Part shown: positions 42,489-53,471 of the stretch, piece after piece
Layout of the letters: each line of letters starts with the position of its first letter
Position numbering within the stretch: position 1 is the first letter of the stretch
DNA from: Alphaproteobacteria bacterium
Lineage (GTDB): Bacteria; Pseudomonadota; Alphaproteobacteria; Reyranellales; Reyranellaceae
Reading direction: 5' to 3'
DNA length: 64,000 bases
NCBI GenBank assembly: GCA_017308235.1
Contig: JAFKFL010000018.1
Location: 62,001 to 126,000 of the forward strand
Translations under genes and position numbers: made by a program
The notes under the pieces: generated by a model
The model's database searches: none
Told to the model about the DNA's origin: nothing
The model's input: the letters and a program-made list of their open reading frames with translations, nothing else

Positions 42489-42799
42489 GTTGTCGTCTCC
42501 CCCACGCTTTTAAGTTCCGCTTCTGCAACCGAAGATAACTGCGACCACACAAATACACCAGCAAGGCCCGTCGATCGGCTCCTCTCCGCCGTAACCCGGG
42601 CACCCACCAGAAACATAGCAAACCAACTCAGGAGACCAGTGGTCGCCAATGCCAATACGTTGGCCACCGCCTCGTGGAATCGCCGCAAGTACGGCGTCGG
42701 ACAATGCGTCGCAACAGCACCACCTCCTGTTGTTGAGCTGGTGTCGCGCTTCGGAGCTAATAGGCTAGATTCGGGTACCGACGCTTGCTTGTGTGTCAT
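42440..42799 (-). CDS. Possible small membrane protein upstream of the nuclease pair
   Basis: 119-codon - strand frame from ATG 42799. It has one convincing membrane helix (VANVLALATTGLLSWFAMFL, residues ~45-65) and a short soluble tail, and overlaps the start of the 179-aa gene by 49 bp. There is no SD, and a + strand frame of similar length covers the same bases, so coding is not certain. If real it would be the first gene of the - arm and could act as a membrane effector, as in some abortive-infection systems. Confidence 0.35.
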   Translation of the reverse strand: MTHKQASVPESSLLAPKRDTSSTTGGGAVATHCPTPYLRRFHEAVANVLALATTGLLSWFAMFLVGARVTAERSRSTGLAGVFVWSQLSSVAEAELKSVGETTTWRPKDIHPRTRLRGC

Positions 42800-42840
42800 T
42801 TGTAACAAGCTCAAGCGAACGGGCGAAGACTACAAAAGCC

Positions 42841-42868
42841 TTCAACCTATGCGGTAGATACGTATAAT
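42841..42868 (+). promoter_or_regulatory. Promoter of the Z1 operon
   Basis: A perfect -10 TATAAT is at 42863-42868, with a weak -35 (TTCAAC at 42841-42846, 16-base spacer). The -10 overlaps the palindrome ATACGTAT (42858-42865), a possible operator. Transcription would start ~15 bases before the GGGAG of the 58-aa gene at 42890. Confidence 0.65.
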
Positions 42869-42889
42869 ATCGCCTCCTAGGGAGATGGC

Positions 42890-43066
42890 ATGGCGACTCA
42901 AATTACCGTTAAGGGCCAGAAAGCAAAACGGGGTGAACGAATGACCGGCAGCAACGGCTGGCGTTTAGTCACCACCAAGGGGAAGAAGCGAGTCTTCGTT
43001 GGGACCCTACTGGGCACTGTTAATAGGGGTGCCACTCGCATCGCAATTTTCAGCGTTCCCAAATGA
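42890..43066 (+). CDS. Small basic protein opening the Z1 operon
   Basis: 58-aa basic protein, not a family I know. It contains KGQKAKRGERMTG, then GWRLVTTKGKKRVFVG and a hydrophobic, strand-rich end (RIAIFSVPK). The composition and alternating strands suggest a small beta-barrel nucleic-acid-binding fold, but this is inference. GGGAG lies at good spacing before ATG 42890, directly after a TATAAT promoter. It precedes the unknown 143-aa gene by 65 bp. It could regulate the operon or serve as a small subunit. Confidence 0.55.
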   Translation: MATQITVKGQKAKRGERMTGSNGWRLVTTKGKKRVFVGTLLGTVNRGATRIAIFSVPK

Positions 43067-43131
43067 AAGCAGTTGAACAGGCACATTGACGCAAACTCGC
43101 TCGATTTCGGGTGATGTGGGCAGGCATCGCC

Positions 43132-43563
43132 ATGGCCATTAAGAAACAGGAATTCTACGAAGGGGCAGCGCTACATCTTTTGGCTCGCAGCGGACGGCTG
43201 TCTAGCGTGCGGTATGCGGCGCCCTTCTTCTTGCTGAACAACGAACTGACCGTACTGCTGAAGTATTCGACCAAGGGCCGCAGCCCTTGGGGCTTTACAT
43301 TCTCAGCTGAAGAGCAACTGCTGCTCCGCGGTAAAGCGTCCGAGTCGAAGATAGCAATTGGACTTGTGTGCGGGGCCGACGGCATAGCCGCATTTGGTTA
43401 CGATGCCTACTCGACGATCGCAGCGACTCGTAAAGCAGCCATACACATCGCGTGCTACCGACAGTTCGGGGAACACTACGAGGTGAACGGGCCCGATGGT
43501 ACACTTGGCTACAAAGTTGCACCGTCAAGCTGGCAGCGAATTCTTGAGAAACCAGGACAATAA
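43132..43563 (+). CDS. Unknown 143-aa protein preceding the Z1 ATPase
   Basis: 143-aa protein, unrecognised. Strand-rich core with FYEGAALHLLARSGRLSSVRY, LTVLLKYSTKGRSPWGFTFS, KIAIGLVCGADGIAAFGYD and a C-terminal HYEVNGPDG segment. An E...K-x-S-x-K arrangement (LLKYSTK) invites comparison with nuclease folds, but the spacing is not convincing and I assign no function. The start is ATG 43132; in-frame GTG/ATG codons at 43111-43114 are alternatives. Its stop lies 3 bp before the Z1 start, so it is very likely a functional partner of the Z1 protein. Confidence 0.7.
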   Translation: MAIKKQEFYEGAALHLLARSGRLSSVRYAAPFFLLNNELTVLLKYSTKGRSPWGFTFSAEEQLLLRGKASESKIAIGLVCGADGIAAFGYDAYSTIAATRKAAIHIACYRQFGEHYEVNGPDGTLGYKVAPSSWQRILEKPGQ

Positions 43564-43566
43564 AGC

Positions 43567-45513
43567 ATGAAGCATCAAGATCAGGTGCTAGCTCTCCTAA
43601 GAAAGCAGATTGGCAACAATGTCGAAGTTGATGACATTAAAAAAACCGCTCAGGAGGTGGCCCACCGATGGGTAGGACCTCTAACTGGCGGTAAGGAAGA
43701 GACGAATGGCCTAATCTACGGCCTAGTTCAAAGCGGCAAGACAGGCGTATTGACTGTGACAGGCGCCATCGGCGCCGACGAAGGTTATCGCACGTTAATT
43801 GTGCTGACTTCCGATAATGACCCGCTCTATGAGCAAACGCTTGCACGAATCCAAGAAGCGTTTCCCGGTATCGATATCCTAGGCAAAAAGGACTTCAAGG
43901 ATAAGGACGCGTTCGTACGACGAATCAAAGGCGGAACATGCGCCATCGTAACAACGAAAAACGGAAGCCTTTTGAGAACACTGTATGAAAATTTTGAAGG
44001 CAGCAAAGTCAGGGGACTATCGTGTCTAATCATCGACGACGAAGCTGATCAAGCTAGCCTAAACACATATGCAAGCCGCGACGATGGTTCGCGCAGTGCC
44101 ATCAACGATCGCATTTCGAAGCTGCGCGAGTTCTTCGACAAGAACACGTATCTACAAGTGACTGCTACCCCGCAAGGCTTGTTCCTGCAAAATCCAGGTC
44201 ATAGCTTTCGACCAAAGTTCACGGTCCTTAGCCATCCGGGACATGACTATGTCGGTGGCGAAGACTTCTTCGGTGACAACTCCAATCTCATTCGACAATT
44301 CGACCTTTCGGACATAGCAGTTCTCGTGCCGGGGTCGCAGCCAGCACCAACGCTTGAAATTCCCAGGTCTCTCCTGCGCGCCTTGGACACCTTCATGATA
44401 GGCGCCACCTTCAAGCGGAAAACAGACGCAGATCAAAACTGCGCGTTCCTTTGCCATGTGAGCACACGCAAGGCTGACCACCGCCACATCGTTGATCTTC
44501 TACGGAAGTACAAGACAGATCTCGCATCAGGCCTCCAGAATAAAGATACGGGCATCACAAAAAGACTCAGGGCCGCATACGAGGATTTGGCATCAACGCA
44601 TCAAGGTCTCAGGAACAGCCCGTTTAACGAACTCCTAGAAGCAATTCAGTTTTTCTCGCCTGGTACTGTGGTTAAACTTGTAAATGGCGAGACAGATGAA
44701 GATGTTGCAGTGAGGTCGCCCTACAATCTCTTTGTCGGCGGCAACAAGCTCGGTCGTGGCGTCACGATAAAAAATCTACTGGTTAGTTATTACGGCCGGC
44801 ATCCTAGGAAGCCACAAGCCGACACTGTCCTTCAGCACGCTCGAATGTACGGATACCGCCGCAAGGACATTGGCCTATTAAGACTATTCCTTCCGCAAGA
44901 GCTGCATGTTGTCTTCAAGGCCATCCATAAAATGGAGGTGGGCCTCAGGGAACTCATTGACAAGAATCCTGGGGAAGAATTTCGCGGCATCTACGTCGAG
45001 AACAGTGTTAAGCCAACTCGCAAGAACATCCTGGCTCCAGGTGCGGTCGGAGTCTACTCGGCGGGAAGCAACTACAATCCAGCGCAAATACTGCGCGATG
45101 AGTCTATCAAAAATGCAACCGAAAAGGTCAACAGAAAGTTGGCGAATATAGCGGACAAGAGCTATGCGGAACTACAAATCGAAGACATACAAGAGTTGGT
45201 TGGTCTTATGAGACCCGATATTGGACAATCGGAACGTGTATGGGACTCCGTCGCCATTTCCGGATCAATTGAACAATTCGCCAAGCTCAGACAACACCGG
45301 ACCGGATATGTTTATGTTGACCGCAATCGCCAGCTAAATGAGAACAGGCGTGAAACTGCGGGCATATTAACGGGTGGCGAATATAGGGCCCTTCCAGACG
45401 ATAAAATTGCGCTGTTCTTGTTGCGGACAAGAGGAGATGTGCAAAAAGAGGCGGCGTGGTGGCCTCAAGTCCGATTTCCAAGCGGCCGCTACGCATTTGC
45501 CTTTGCTATTTGA
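43567..45513 (+). CDS. Z1-domain superfamily II ATPase (restriction/defence)
   Basis: 648-aa Z1-type helicase-like ATPase, a family described in predicted restriction-modification systems with MORC-like ATPases. Walker A is QSGKTG at 55-60, Walker B DDEAD at 157-161, motif III TATPQ at 199-203, GGNKLGRGVT at 391-400 and QHARMYGYR at 423-431 as motifs V and VI. All are intact. The C-terminal ~200 residues are family-specific. It probably remodels or translocates on DNA to drive a nuclease. It follows the 143-aa gene by 3 bp and precedes the C5 methyltransferase by 18 bp. AT-rich codons mark it as acquired. Confidence 0.92.
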   Translation: MKHQDQVLALLRKQIGNNVEVDDIKKTAQEVAHRWVGPLTGGKEETNGLIYGLVQSGKTGVLTVTGAIGADEGYRTLIVLTSDNDPLYEQTLARIQEAFPGIDILGKKDFKDKDAFVRRIKGGTCAIVTTKNGSLLRTLYENFEGSKVRGLSCLIIDDEADQASLNTYASRDDGSRSAINDRISKLREFFDKNTYLQVTATPQGLFLQNPGHSFRPKFTVLSHPGHDYVGGEDFFGDNSNLIRQFDLSDIAVLVPGSQPAPTLEIPRSLLRALDTFMIGATFKRKTDADQNCAFLCHVSTRKADHRHIVDLLRKYKTDLASGLQNKDTGITKRLRAAYEDLASTHQGLRNSPFNELLEAIQFFSPGTVVKLVNGETDEDVAVRSPYNLFVGGNKLGRGVTIKNLLVSYYGRHPRKPQADTVLQHARMYGYRRKDIGLLRLFLPQELHVVFKAIHKMEVGLRELIDKNPGEEFRGIYVENSVKPTRKNILAPGAVGVYSAGSNYNPAQILRDESIKNATEKVNRKLANIADKSYAELQIEDIQELVGLMRPDIGQSERVWDSVAISGSIEQFAKLRQHRTGYVYVDRNRQLNENRRETAGILTGGEYRALPDDKIALFLLRTRGDVQKEAAWWPQVRFPSGRYAFAFAI

Positions 45514-45531
45514 TTCAAGACGAATCAAGAC

Positions 45532-46551
45532 ATGAAACCTCGTGCAATCGATTTGTTCTCAGGTTGTGGTGGACTGTCATTAGGTCTCAAACAAGCTGGC
45601 TTCGAGATCATTGCCGCAGTCGAGTTGGACTCTGTTGCGGCGCAAACTTATGAAGCCAACCATGGACTCGGAGTTGTTCGGCTAAAGGACATACAGCGCG
45701 TCTCGGCGAACGGTCTAAGGAGCGAGTTGGGACTTCGGCCCAGCGAATTAGAGCTTCTAGCCGGCTGCCCGCCATGCCAAGGATTTTCTACTCTTCGGAC
45801 ACGAAACGGTGCTCAACGAAACAGAGACCGACGGAATGATCTTGTCGGCGAAATGCTACGCTTTGCAAAGGCATTCCTGCCAAAGGCTGTGATGATGGAG
45901 AACGTGCCCGGGCTACTGGGCCGTAAGCCATTCATAGATCTCTGCAAAGGCCTTGAGCGACTTGGCTATATCGTTACTTATGGCATCCAAGACGCCGCCG
46001 ATCATGGTGTGCCACAGCGCCGGCGCCGGCTCATTTTGCTTGCCGGGAGAGGCTTTGAGATTCCCTTCGCTCGGCGATCGACGCGGCGCGCCACCGTTCG
46101 CGAAGCAATAAGTCGGATCGCAAAAGCGGGCAGAAGCGGCGATCCCCTTCACGATTGGCCGGAAAAACGATCAGAGAAGATCGTTCGGCTCATCAAGGAC
46201 ATTCCTAAGAACGGCGGAAGTCGCCTGGACCTACCGCGGCGACGTCAACTCGAATGCCACCGAAAAAGCGACGGATTTCGCGACATATATGGCCGTATGG
46301 CTTGGGACGGCGTGTCTCCGACTATTACAAGCGGATGTTTCAATCCCTCTAAGGGAAGGTTTTTACATCCAACCGAGAACCGAGCGATAACGATGAGAGA
46401 GGCGGCGCTTCTACAAAGCTTCCCTAAGAGCTACAAGTTCATCTTGTCCGCTGGCAAAGAGGCAATCGCTCTAATGATCGGCAACGCCTTGCCGCCTGAA
46501 TTGATCCGCAGGCAAGCACTCAAGATTATAGCTACGGTTAAGTCGGCGTAG
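45532..46551 (+). CDS. DNA (cytosine-5) methyltransferase
   Basis: 339-aa C5 methyltransferase that would place 5mC on a specific site to protect host DNA. Motif I is DLFSGCGGLSLG (7-18), motif IV GCPPCQGFS with catalytic Cys82, motif VI ENVP at 123-126, motif VIII QRRRRLIL, and motif X NALPPELI near the C-terminus. The region between VIII and IX (~190-260) is the short target-recognition domain, so the site cannot be read from sequence. It is followed 24 bp later by vsr, the normal companion of enzymes making 5mC. Confidence 0.95.
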   Translation: MKPRAIDLFSGCGGLSLGLKQAGFEIIAAVELDSVAAQTYEANHGLGVVRLKDIQRVSANGLRSELGLRPSELELLAGCPPCQGFSTLRTRNGAQRNRDRRNDLVGEMLRFAKAFLPKAVMMENVPGLLGRKPFIDLCKGLERLGYIVTYGIQDAADHGVPQRRRRLILLAGRGFEIPFARRSTRRATVREAISRIAKAGRSGDPLHDWPEKRSEKIVRLIKDIPKNGGSRLDLPRRRQLECHRKSDGFRDIYGRMAWDGVSPTITSGCFNPSKGRFLHPTENRAITMREAALLQSFPKSYKFILSAGKEAIALMIGNALPPELIRRQALKIIATVKSA

Positions 46552-46575
46552 TCTCCACAGAACGGAGACACCGAA

Positions 46576-47028
46576 ATGGCTGACGTCTTCACCAAAGAAA
46601 AACGTTCCGCGATTATGTCGCGCGTTAAGGGTCGCGGCAATGCGGCAACGGAGCTGAAGATGATAACTATCCTCCGCAAGCACCGTATTTCCGGCTGGCG
46701 ACGGGGTTATCCAATTTTTGGACGCCCGGACTTCGTATTTGAGTCAGCTCGGCTTGCCATATTTATCGATGGCTGTTTCTGGCACGGCTGTCCCTTGCAC
46801 GGCAGCATACCTCAAACAAATAAGGATTTCTGGTCGGCAAAGCTCGCGAGGAACCAGAAACGTGACCGACTAGTATTGAAGACGCTACGCGATGCCCGCT
46901 GGAAGGTCGTTCGGATTTGGCAGCATGAGCTCAGCGACTCGTCTAGAATCGCCCGACGAATATCGAGGTCGGTGCATAACGGTTGCAAGCGAGCGGAACC
47001 TCAACCTTCCCGCCAACCCGCTTTGTAG
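46576..47028 (+). CDS. vsr: Very short patch repair endonuclease
   Basis: 150-aa Vsr endonuclease, which nicks 5' of the T in T:G mismatches made by deamination of 5-methylcytosine. Landmarks are SRVKGRGNAATELKM at 15-29, GRPDFVF with active-site D52, and IDGCFWHGCP (65-73) with the zinc/metal-site His and Cys. NQKRDRLVLKTLRDARWKVVRIWQHEL completes the core. GGAGA precedes the ATG. Pairing with the cytosine methyltransferase is expected. Its last ~20 residues are basic and Pro-rich beyond the usual end. Confidence 0.95.
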   Translation: MADVFTKEKRSAIMSRVKGRGNAATELKMITILRKHRISGWRRGYPIFGRPDFVFESARLAIFIDGCFWHGCPLHGSIPQTNKDFWSAKLARNQKRDRLVLKTLRDARWKVVRIWQHELSDSSRIARRISRSVHNGCKRAEPQPSRQPAL

Positions 47029-47231
47029 ACGAGTACGAGGGCCGCTATCGTCGAGCGCAGCGCGAGCCTTGTCTATAAATCGTCCACCTTCTTTTGGTGG
47101 GCTTGCTCGGCTTCCTAGAGGGCAACTTCGGCCGCTGCGATGGCGGTGAATTTGTTCGCGCCGGCCCGTCAGGCCAGATGGCGACGCGGCCTCGATAGGC
47201 GCAAGATTGCGCCAGGACAAGGAGGCGCGGC

Positions 47232-50060
<2,829 letters not shown>

Positions 50061-50092
50061 CGATGGCGGAGGGGACCTAAATTCATCCCGTT

Positions 50093-50854
50093 CTAGCCGG
50101 TCGCCAGCAGCCAGAGGCCGTACGCCGCCAGCGCCAGGCCGCCCACCCGGCTGATCCAGGGTTGCGACGGCAGCAGCTTTTCAACGAGCACGACGGCGGC
50201 GAGTCCCGCGACCCACAGCAGGTTCATCACACCGACGACGAACAGCAGCAGCATCAGGACCCAGCAGCAACCCAGGCAGTACAGGCCATGCGTCATGCCC
50301 ATGCGAACAGCGCCCATGGATCCATCGCGCCAGTGGTTGGCGACAAAGGAGAGCGGTGACCAGCAGAGACGGAGGCAAGCCTGCTTCAGCGGCGTGAACT
50401 GATAGATACCGGCGGCGACGAACAGGAGGCCGCCCAGCAGCCGGCTGTCGGCCTTCATGTCCATCGGCGACATCACGGCCGTCTGCTCGAGGCCCCATTG
50501 GACGAGCGTGGCGGCGACGCTGAAGCCGGCCCACGTCAGCAAATAGCCGGCGACGAACAGGACGGTAGGCACATAGGTCTGACCGCGTGTCCGCCGGCTC
50601 CGGTTGATCCCGGCAAACGTCAGGATCACGGGCGCGGCACTGGGCAGCATCATGCCGGCCATCATGATCGACCACATGGCCAACAGCAGGAGCAGGTCCA
50701 CCGGGCCTTTGGCCGGCATGACCATCCTGCGATCCATGCCCGCCATCATCGCTTCCATCTCCGTCGCCTCGCGAACGAGATAGAGCCAGGCCAGCACGAC
50801 GATGCCCCCGAGGGCAGCGATGATTATGAGGCGTTGGCGCCGCAGCAGATCCAA
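50093..50854 (-). CDS. DUF2182 metal-binding-like integral membrane protein
   Basis: 253-aa membrane protein with about six helices. The Met-rich N-terminal part (MEAMMAGMDRRMVMPAKG, then WSIMMAGMMLPSAAPVILTF) and a later CLRLCW...HWRDG...GMTHGLYCLGCCWVLM region with Cys and His match DUF2182, predicted to bind metal, probably copper. The start is a TTG at 50854. It lies 29 bp after the DUF1326 gene, its usual partner. A role in copper handling or an oxidase-assembly pathway is commonly guessed but unproven. Confidence 0.87.
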   Translation of the reverse strand: MDLLRRQRLIIIAALGGIVVLAWLYLVREATEMEAMMAGMDRRMVMPAKGPVDLLLLLAMWSIMMAGMMLPSAAPVILTFAGINRSRRTRGQTYVPTVLFVAGYLLTWAGFSVAATLVQWGLEQTAVMSPMDMKADSRLLGGLLFVAAGIYQFTPLKQACLRLCWSPLSFVANHWRDGSMGAVRMGMTHGLYCLGCCWVLMLLLFVVGVMNLLWVAGLAAVVLVEKLLPSQPWISRVGGLALAAYGLWLLATG

Positions 50855-50883
50855 TCAGGCGGCCCCAATCAGGCAGGCCCCCA

Positions 50884-51507
50884 TCAGCCAGCCCAGGCAA
50901 ACGGCGCAAAGTGACCGTTGTTGCCCTTGCCGCTTAGGCTGAGGGACAGGCCGAAGCCTTTCACCTCCGTCTTCTTCGAGCGCGCCAGGGCCAACCGACG
51001 ATTGGCGGGATGGGCGGTGTTGTCGATATAGAACGGTTCGCCCGAGCGGTTGCGCGACGCCACGCCTTCGATCTCGAAGGCAAACACACCGGGTATCTCG
51101 GCGGCGCGTCGCAGTCCGTCGGCCGTGAACTCGATGGGTTGGACCTCGACCCCGCGAAAATCCGACACGAGGTTGTCGCGAATCATCTGCGGCGGTCCGC
51201 CGGCCTTGCCGCTCGCAATCGCGGCAAGCGCGTTGCGCTGCGCCTCGCTTGCGCCCGCATCGATCACAACACCGAACACCCAGCCACCGTCCGCCATGAC
51301 GCGGCCCGATCGAATGACCAGCGCGAACTTCAGGCCATCGAGCGCAATCGTCTGGTAACGGCCACGGTCGATCCGGTACGCCATGAGGGCGTAGCAGTGC
51401 TCATGCGTCGCCGCCTCTTGCGGATTGGTGAAGATGCAGGGGCAGAGATAATCGCAATTGCAGCTTTCCATGTACTGGCCGCTGAGTTCCCAGGTCTTTT
51501 CCGCCAT
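50884..51507 (-). CDS. DUF1326 protein
   Basis: 207-aa soluble protein of DUF1326. The characteristic N-terminal GQYMESCNCDYLCPCIF with a CxC...CxC-like cysteine cluster could bind metal, followed by the GRYQTIALDGLKFALVI and GGPPQMIRDNL segments. ATG 51507 has GGGAGGG upstream. It is the first gene of a two-gene - strand operon with DUF2182. Function unknown. Confidence 0.88.
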   Translation of the reverse strand: MAEKTWELSGQYMESCNCDYLCPCIFTNPQEAATHEHCYALMAYRIDRGRYQTIALDGLKFALVIRSGRVMADGGWVFGVVIDAGASEAQRNALAAIASGKAGGPPQMIRDNLVSDFRGVEVQPIEFTADGLRRAAEIPGVFAFEIEGVASRNRSGEPFYIDNTAHPANRRLALARSKKTEVKGFGLSLSLSGKGNNGHFAPFAWAG

Positions 51508-51730
51508 CGGCGCCCTCCCTGCGAAGGCGGAAATTGTGCCAACCCGAAGCCCAAAAGCAAAGCCGTCTCTTTCACGCTGGTAGCCGATATCTCTTCGAGC
51601 TCGGACGCGGCAGTTGTGCACCGGCGCAATCATTGTCTGTCACGCGCAAGATATGCGCGATTGGCGTTCGGGGAAGCTTGGCAAGCTCGCGTCGCCTATC
51701 AATAGTTGCCCTCATAAGAGGGGAGTCATT

Positions 51731-52087
51731 ATGTTCAGACTATTGATTACCGCGTTCGCTTTGCTGTTCCCGATCGCTTGCATGGCAGCCGACAATGGCG
51801 AACTGAACATCGACAATCGCTGCACCGACTACCTTACGATCGAGCAGACCAATGCGCGGTGCAGCCCGAACGCCACCGCCGACGCCAACAAGAAGACATA
51901 TCTTTCGCCGTTGATGTTCTTCAAAACGTCGATCCCGGGAAACGAAACCGTCTATTGCACGTACAGCATGAAGCTCGGGAAGGGCGGCACGTTTCTCGGT
52001 TATGCCGGCTATGATCGACGGACGGTCGCCATCAACAAGGTCTGCAAGCCAAGCGGCGGCAGCTGCGCTTGCAGCGACGGGAAGTGA
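51731..52087 (+). CDS. Small secreted cysteine-containing protein
   Basis: 118-aa exported protein. A signal peptide runs to about residue 20 (ending CMAADN). The mature part has six Cys (NRCTDY, NARCSP, VYCTYS, KVCKPSGGSCACS) likely forming disulfides, which fits a periplasmic or secreted small beta protein. GAGGGGAGTC before ATG 51731 supports the start. Not a family I know. Confidence 0.72.
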   Translation: MFRLLITAFALLFPIACMAADNGELNIDNRCTDYLTIEQTNARCSPNATADANKKTYLSPLMFFKTSIPGNETVYCTYSMKLGKGGTFLGYAGYDRRTVAINKVCKPSGGSCACSDGK

Positions 52088-52197
52088 CCTGGGCCGTGAC
52101 CTGGGGCCCGTTGGTAACGGGCCAAAGTCTTCCGGGAGCCAATCTCCGCGGCGTGCGTTATCAGGGCATGCCCCGCGCCTTGGAGGAGTGTGGCCTC

Positions 52198-52518
52198 ATG
52201 CCTGAACCTGAGAGAAAAGCGCCGCCGCCTCACGCGTTGCAGCTTGAATTTGAGGTTGCGGTTGAGTTGTGGCAGCAAGCCGAACGCGACGTGCACGTCA
52301 CTCTGGCGCGTTTCAGGACCGGGCCGGATCCCGTGAAGCGGCTCGCTGTCCTGATGGCCTGGGCCGCCTTGCAGGAGTCGCTCAAAACCCTCTCGAGCTT
52401 CGTTCTGAAGCACCCGCCGGCGTTCGATGCCGTCGACTGGATGCACGGACGATCCGAGGTGCTGCAAATCGAGGTCCAGCACGTCGCCGGGGCGGAGGAG
52501 CCGATCGTTCTCGGCTGA
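52198..52518 (+). CDS. Hypothetical helical protein
   Basis: 106-aa soluble protein, mostly helical (LQLEFEVAVELWQQAERDVHVTLARF, then VKRLAVLMAWAALQESLKTL), ending in a short strand region. GGAGGAG lies ~12 bases before ATG 52198. It starts 110 bp after the secreted-protein gene. Unknown function; no domain recognised. Confidence 0.55.
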   Translation: MPEPERKAPPPHALQLEFEVAVELWQQAERDVHVTLARFRTGPDPVKRLAVLMAWAALQESLKTLSSFVLKHPPAFDAVDWMHGRSEVLQIEVQHVAGAEEPIVLG

Positions 52519-52545
52519 AGGGCGGCGCTTAGAAGCGTTATCGCT

Positions 52546-52648
52546 CATGTGTGCCCCCTTCCGGCAACGGGAGGGGGCTTGTGCTTGCCCGCCGCCGGTG
52601 TCTGCTGCCGGTGTCTGCTCCTGCGGCAGGAGGAAGGGCGCACATGTG
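52546..52648. repeat. Imperfect inverted repeat with internal 13-bp tandem duplication
   Basis: Outer arms CATGTGTGCCCCCTTCC (52547-52563) and GGAAGGGCGCACATGTG (52632-52648) pair with one mismatch and one bulge. Inside lies a 13-bp direct repeat GCCGGTGTCTGCT (52594-52606 and 52607-52619). It forms the leader before the APH-like gene at 52676; it may be an attenuator or a small mobile-element remnant. Confidence 0.5.
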
Positions 52649-52675
52649 TCAGGCATTGGGAGGAACTTCTCTAAG

Positions 52676-53416
52676 ATGTCACCCGTGGGATGGCAGGCAC
52701 TCGGGCAGTGGGGAGAAGACGCAGCCCGCATCGAACCGATCGCTGGCGGCGTTGCCAACGACGTGTGGCGCGTGCGTGTCAACGGGCGCCTCGCCGTCGG
52801 GCGCCTCGGTGCCAGGAGCGACGCCGATCTCGCGTGGGAGACCGGGCTCCTCCAACACCTCGACCGCGAAGGTCTCGCCGTGCCGGTGCCGATCCCGACG
52901 GCGGACGGCCGGCTGTTCGTGGACGGCCTGGTGGTGATGACATACGTGGAGGGCGGACCGCCCCAGACGGAGGCCGACTGGCGTCGCGTGGCCAACACGC
53001 TCCGCCGGCTGCATCGGTTGACCGAGGGCTGGCCGCAGCGCCCGGGTTGGCGATCATCGACCGACCTCCTGCACGCCGAAACCGGGACGAGGATCGACCT
53101 CGGCGCGATGCCAACCGAGGGCGTTGCCCGATGCCGGGCGGCGTGGGCGCGGCTCGTCGGACGCGAGACATGCGTCGTCCACGGCGACAACAACCCCGGC
53201 AACGTCCGCATGACAGCGGAGCGGGTCGCGCTGATCGACTGGGACGAGTCGCACGTCGACGTTCCCGACCTCGACCTGGTGCTGCCCCACAACGCCGCCG
53301 GTCTCGGCGACGGCGCGCATGACATTGCCGCGCAAGCGTCGGCCGCATGGGAAGCCGCGGTCTGCTGGGACGACGACTACTCCCGCAAGCGGCTAGCCGA
53401 AGTTCGAGCGATCTGA
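52676..53416 (+). CDS. Aminoglycoside phosphotransferase-like kinase
   Basis: 246-aa protein of the APH/choline-kinase fold. The Brenner-type catalytic loop VVHGDNNPGN is at 167-176 with D171, and the metal Asp D188 is in LIDWDES. The N-lobe is short. Such proteins phosphorylate small alcohols or aminoglycosides; low general similarity to known resistance enzymes means no drug-resistance claim is justified. GGGAGGAA lies 11 bases before the ATG. It is convergent with the methyltransferase gene. Confidence 0.8.
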   Translation: MSPVGWQALGQWGEDAARIEPIAGGVANDVWRVRVNGRLAVGRLGARSDADLAWETGLLQHLDREGLAVPVPIPTADGRLFVDGLVVMTYVEGGPPQTEADWRRVANTLRRLHRLTEGWPQRPGWRSSTDLLHAETGTRIDLGAMPTEGVARCRAAWARLVGRETCVVHGDNNPGNVRMTAERVALIDWDESHVDVPDLDLVLPHNAAGLGDGAHDIAAQASAAWEAAVCWDDDYSRKRLAEVRAI

Positions 53417-53471
53417 GCGACGCCGGGATCGATAAGGGGATCTTTGGGAGAGAAGATCGGCGAAGGCGCTA

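Noticed and set aside
41246-47231. Integrase, transposase or att-site direct repeats at the island edges
   Set aside because: I looked for a recombinase gene, a tRNA target and matching end repeats and found none; mode of acquisition stays open.
52676-53416. Antibiotic-resistance aminoglycoside kinase
   Set aside because: Only the general kinase fold motifs are present; nothing links it to a known resistance enzyme.
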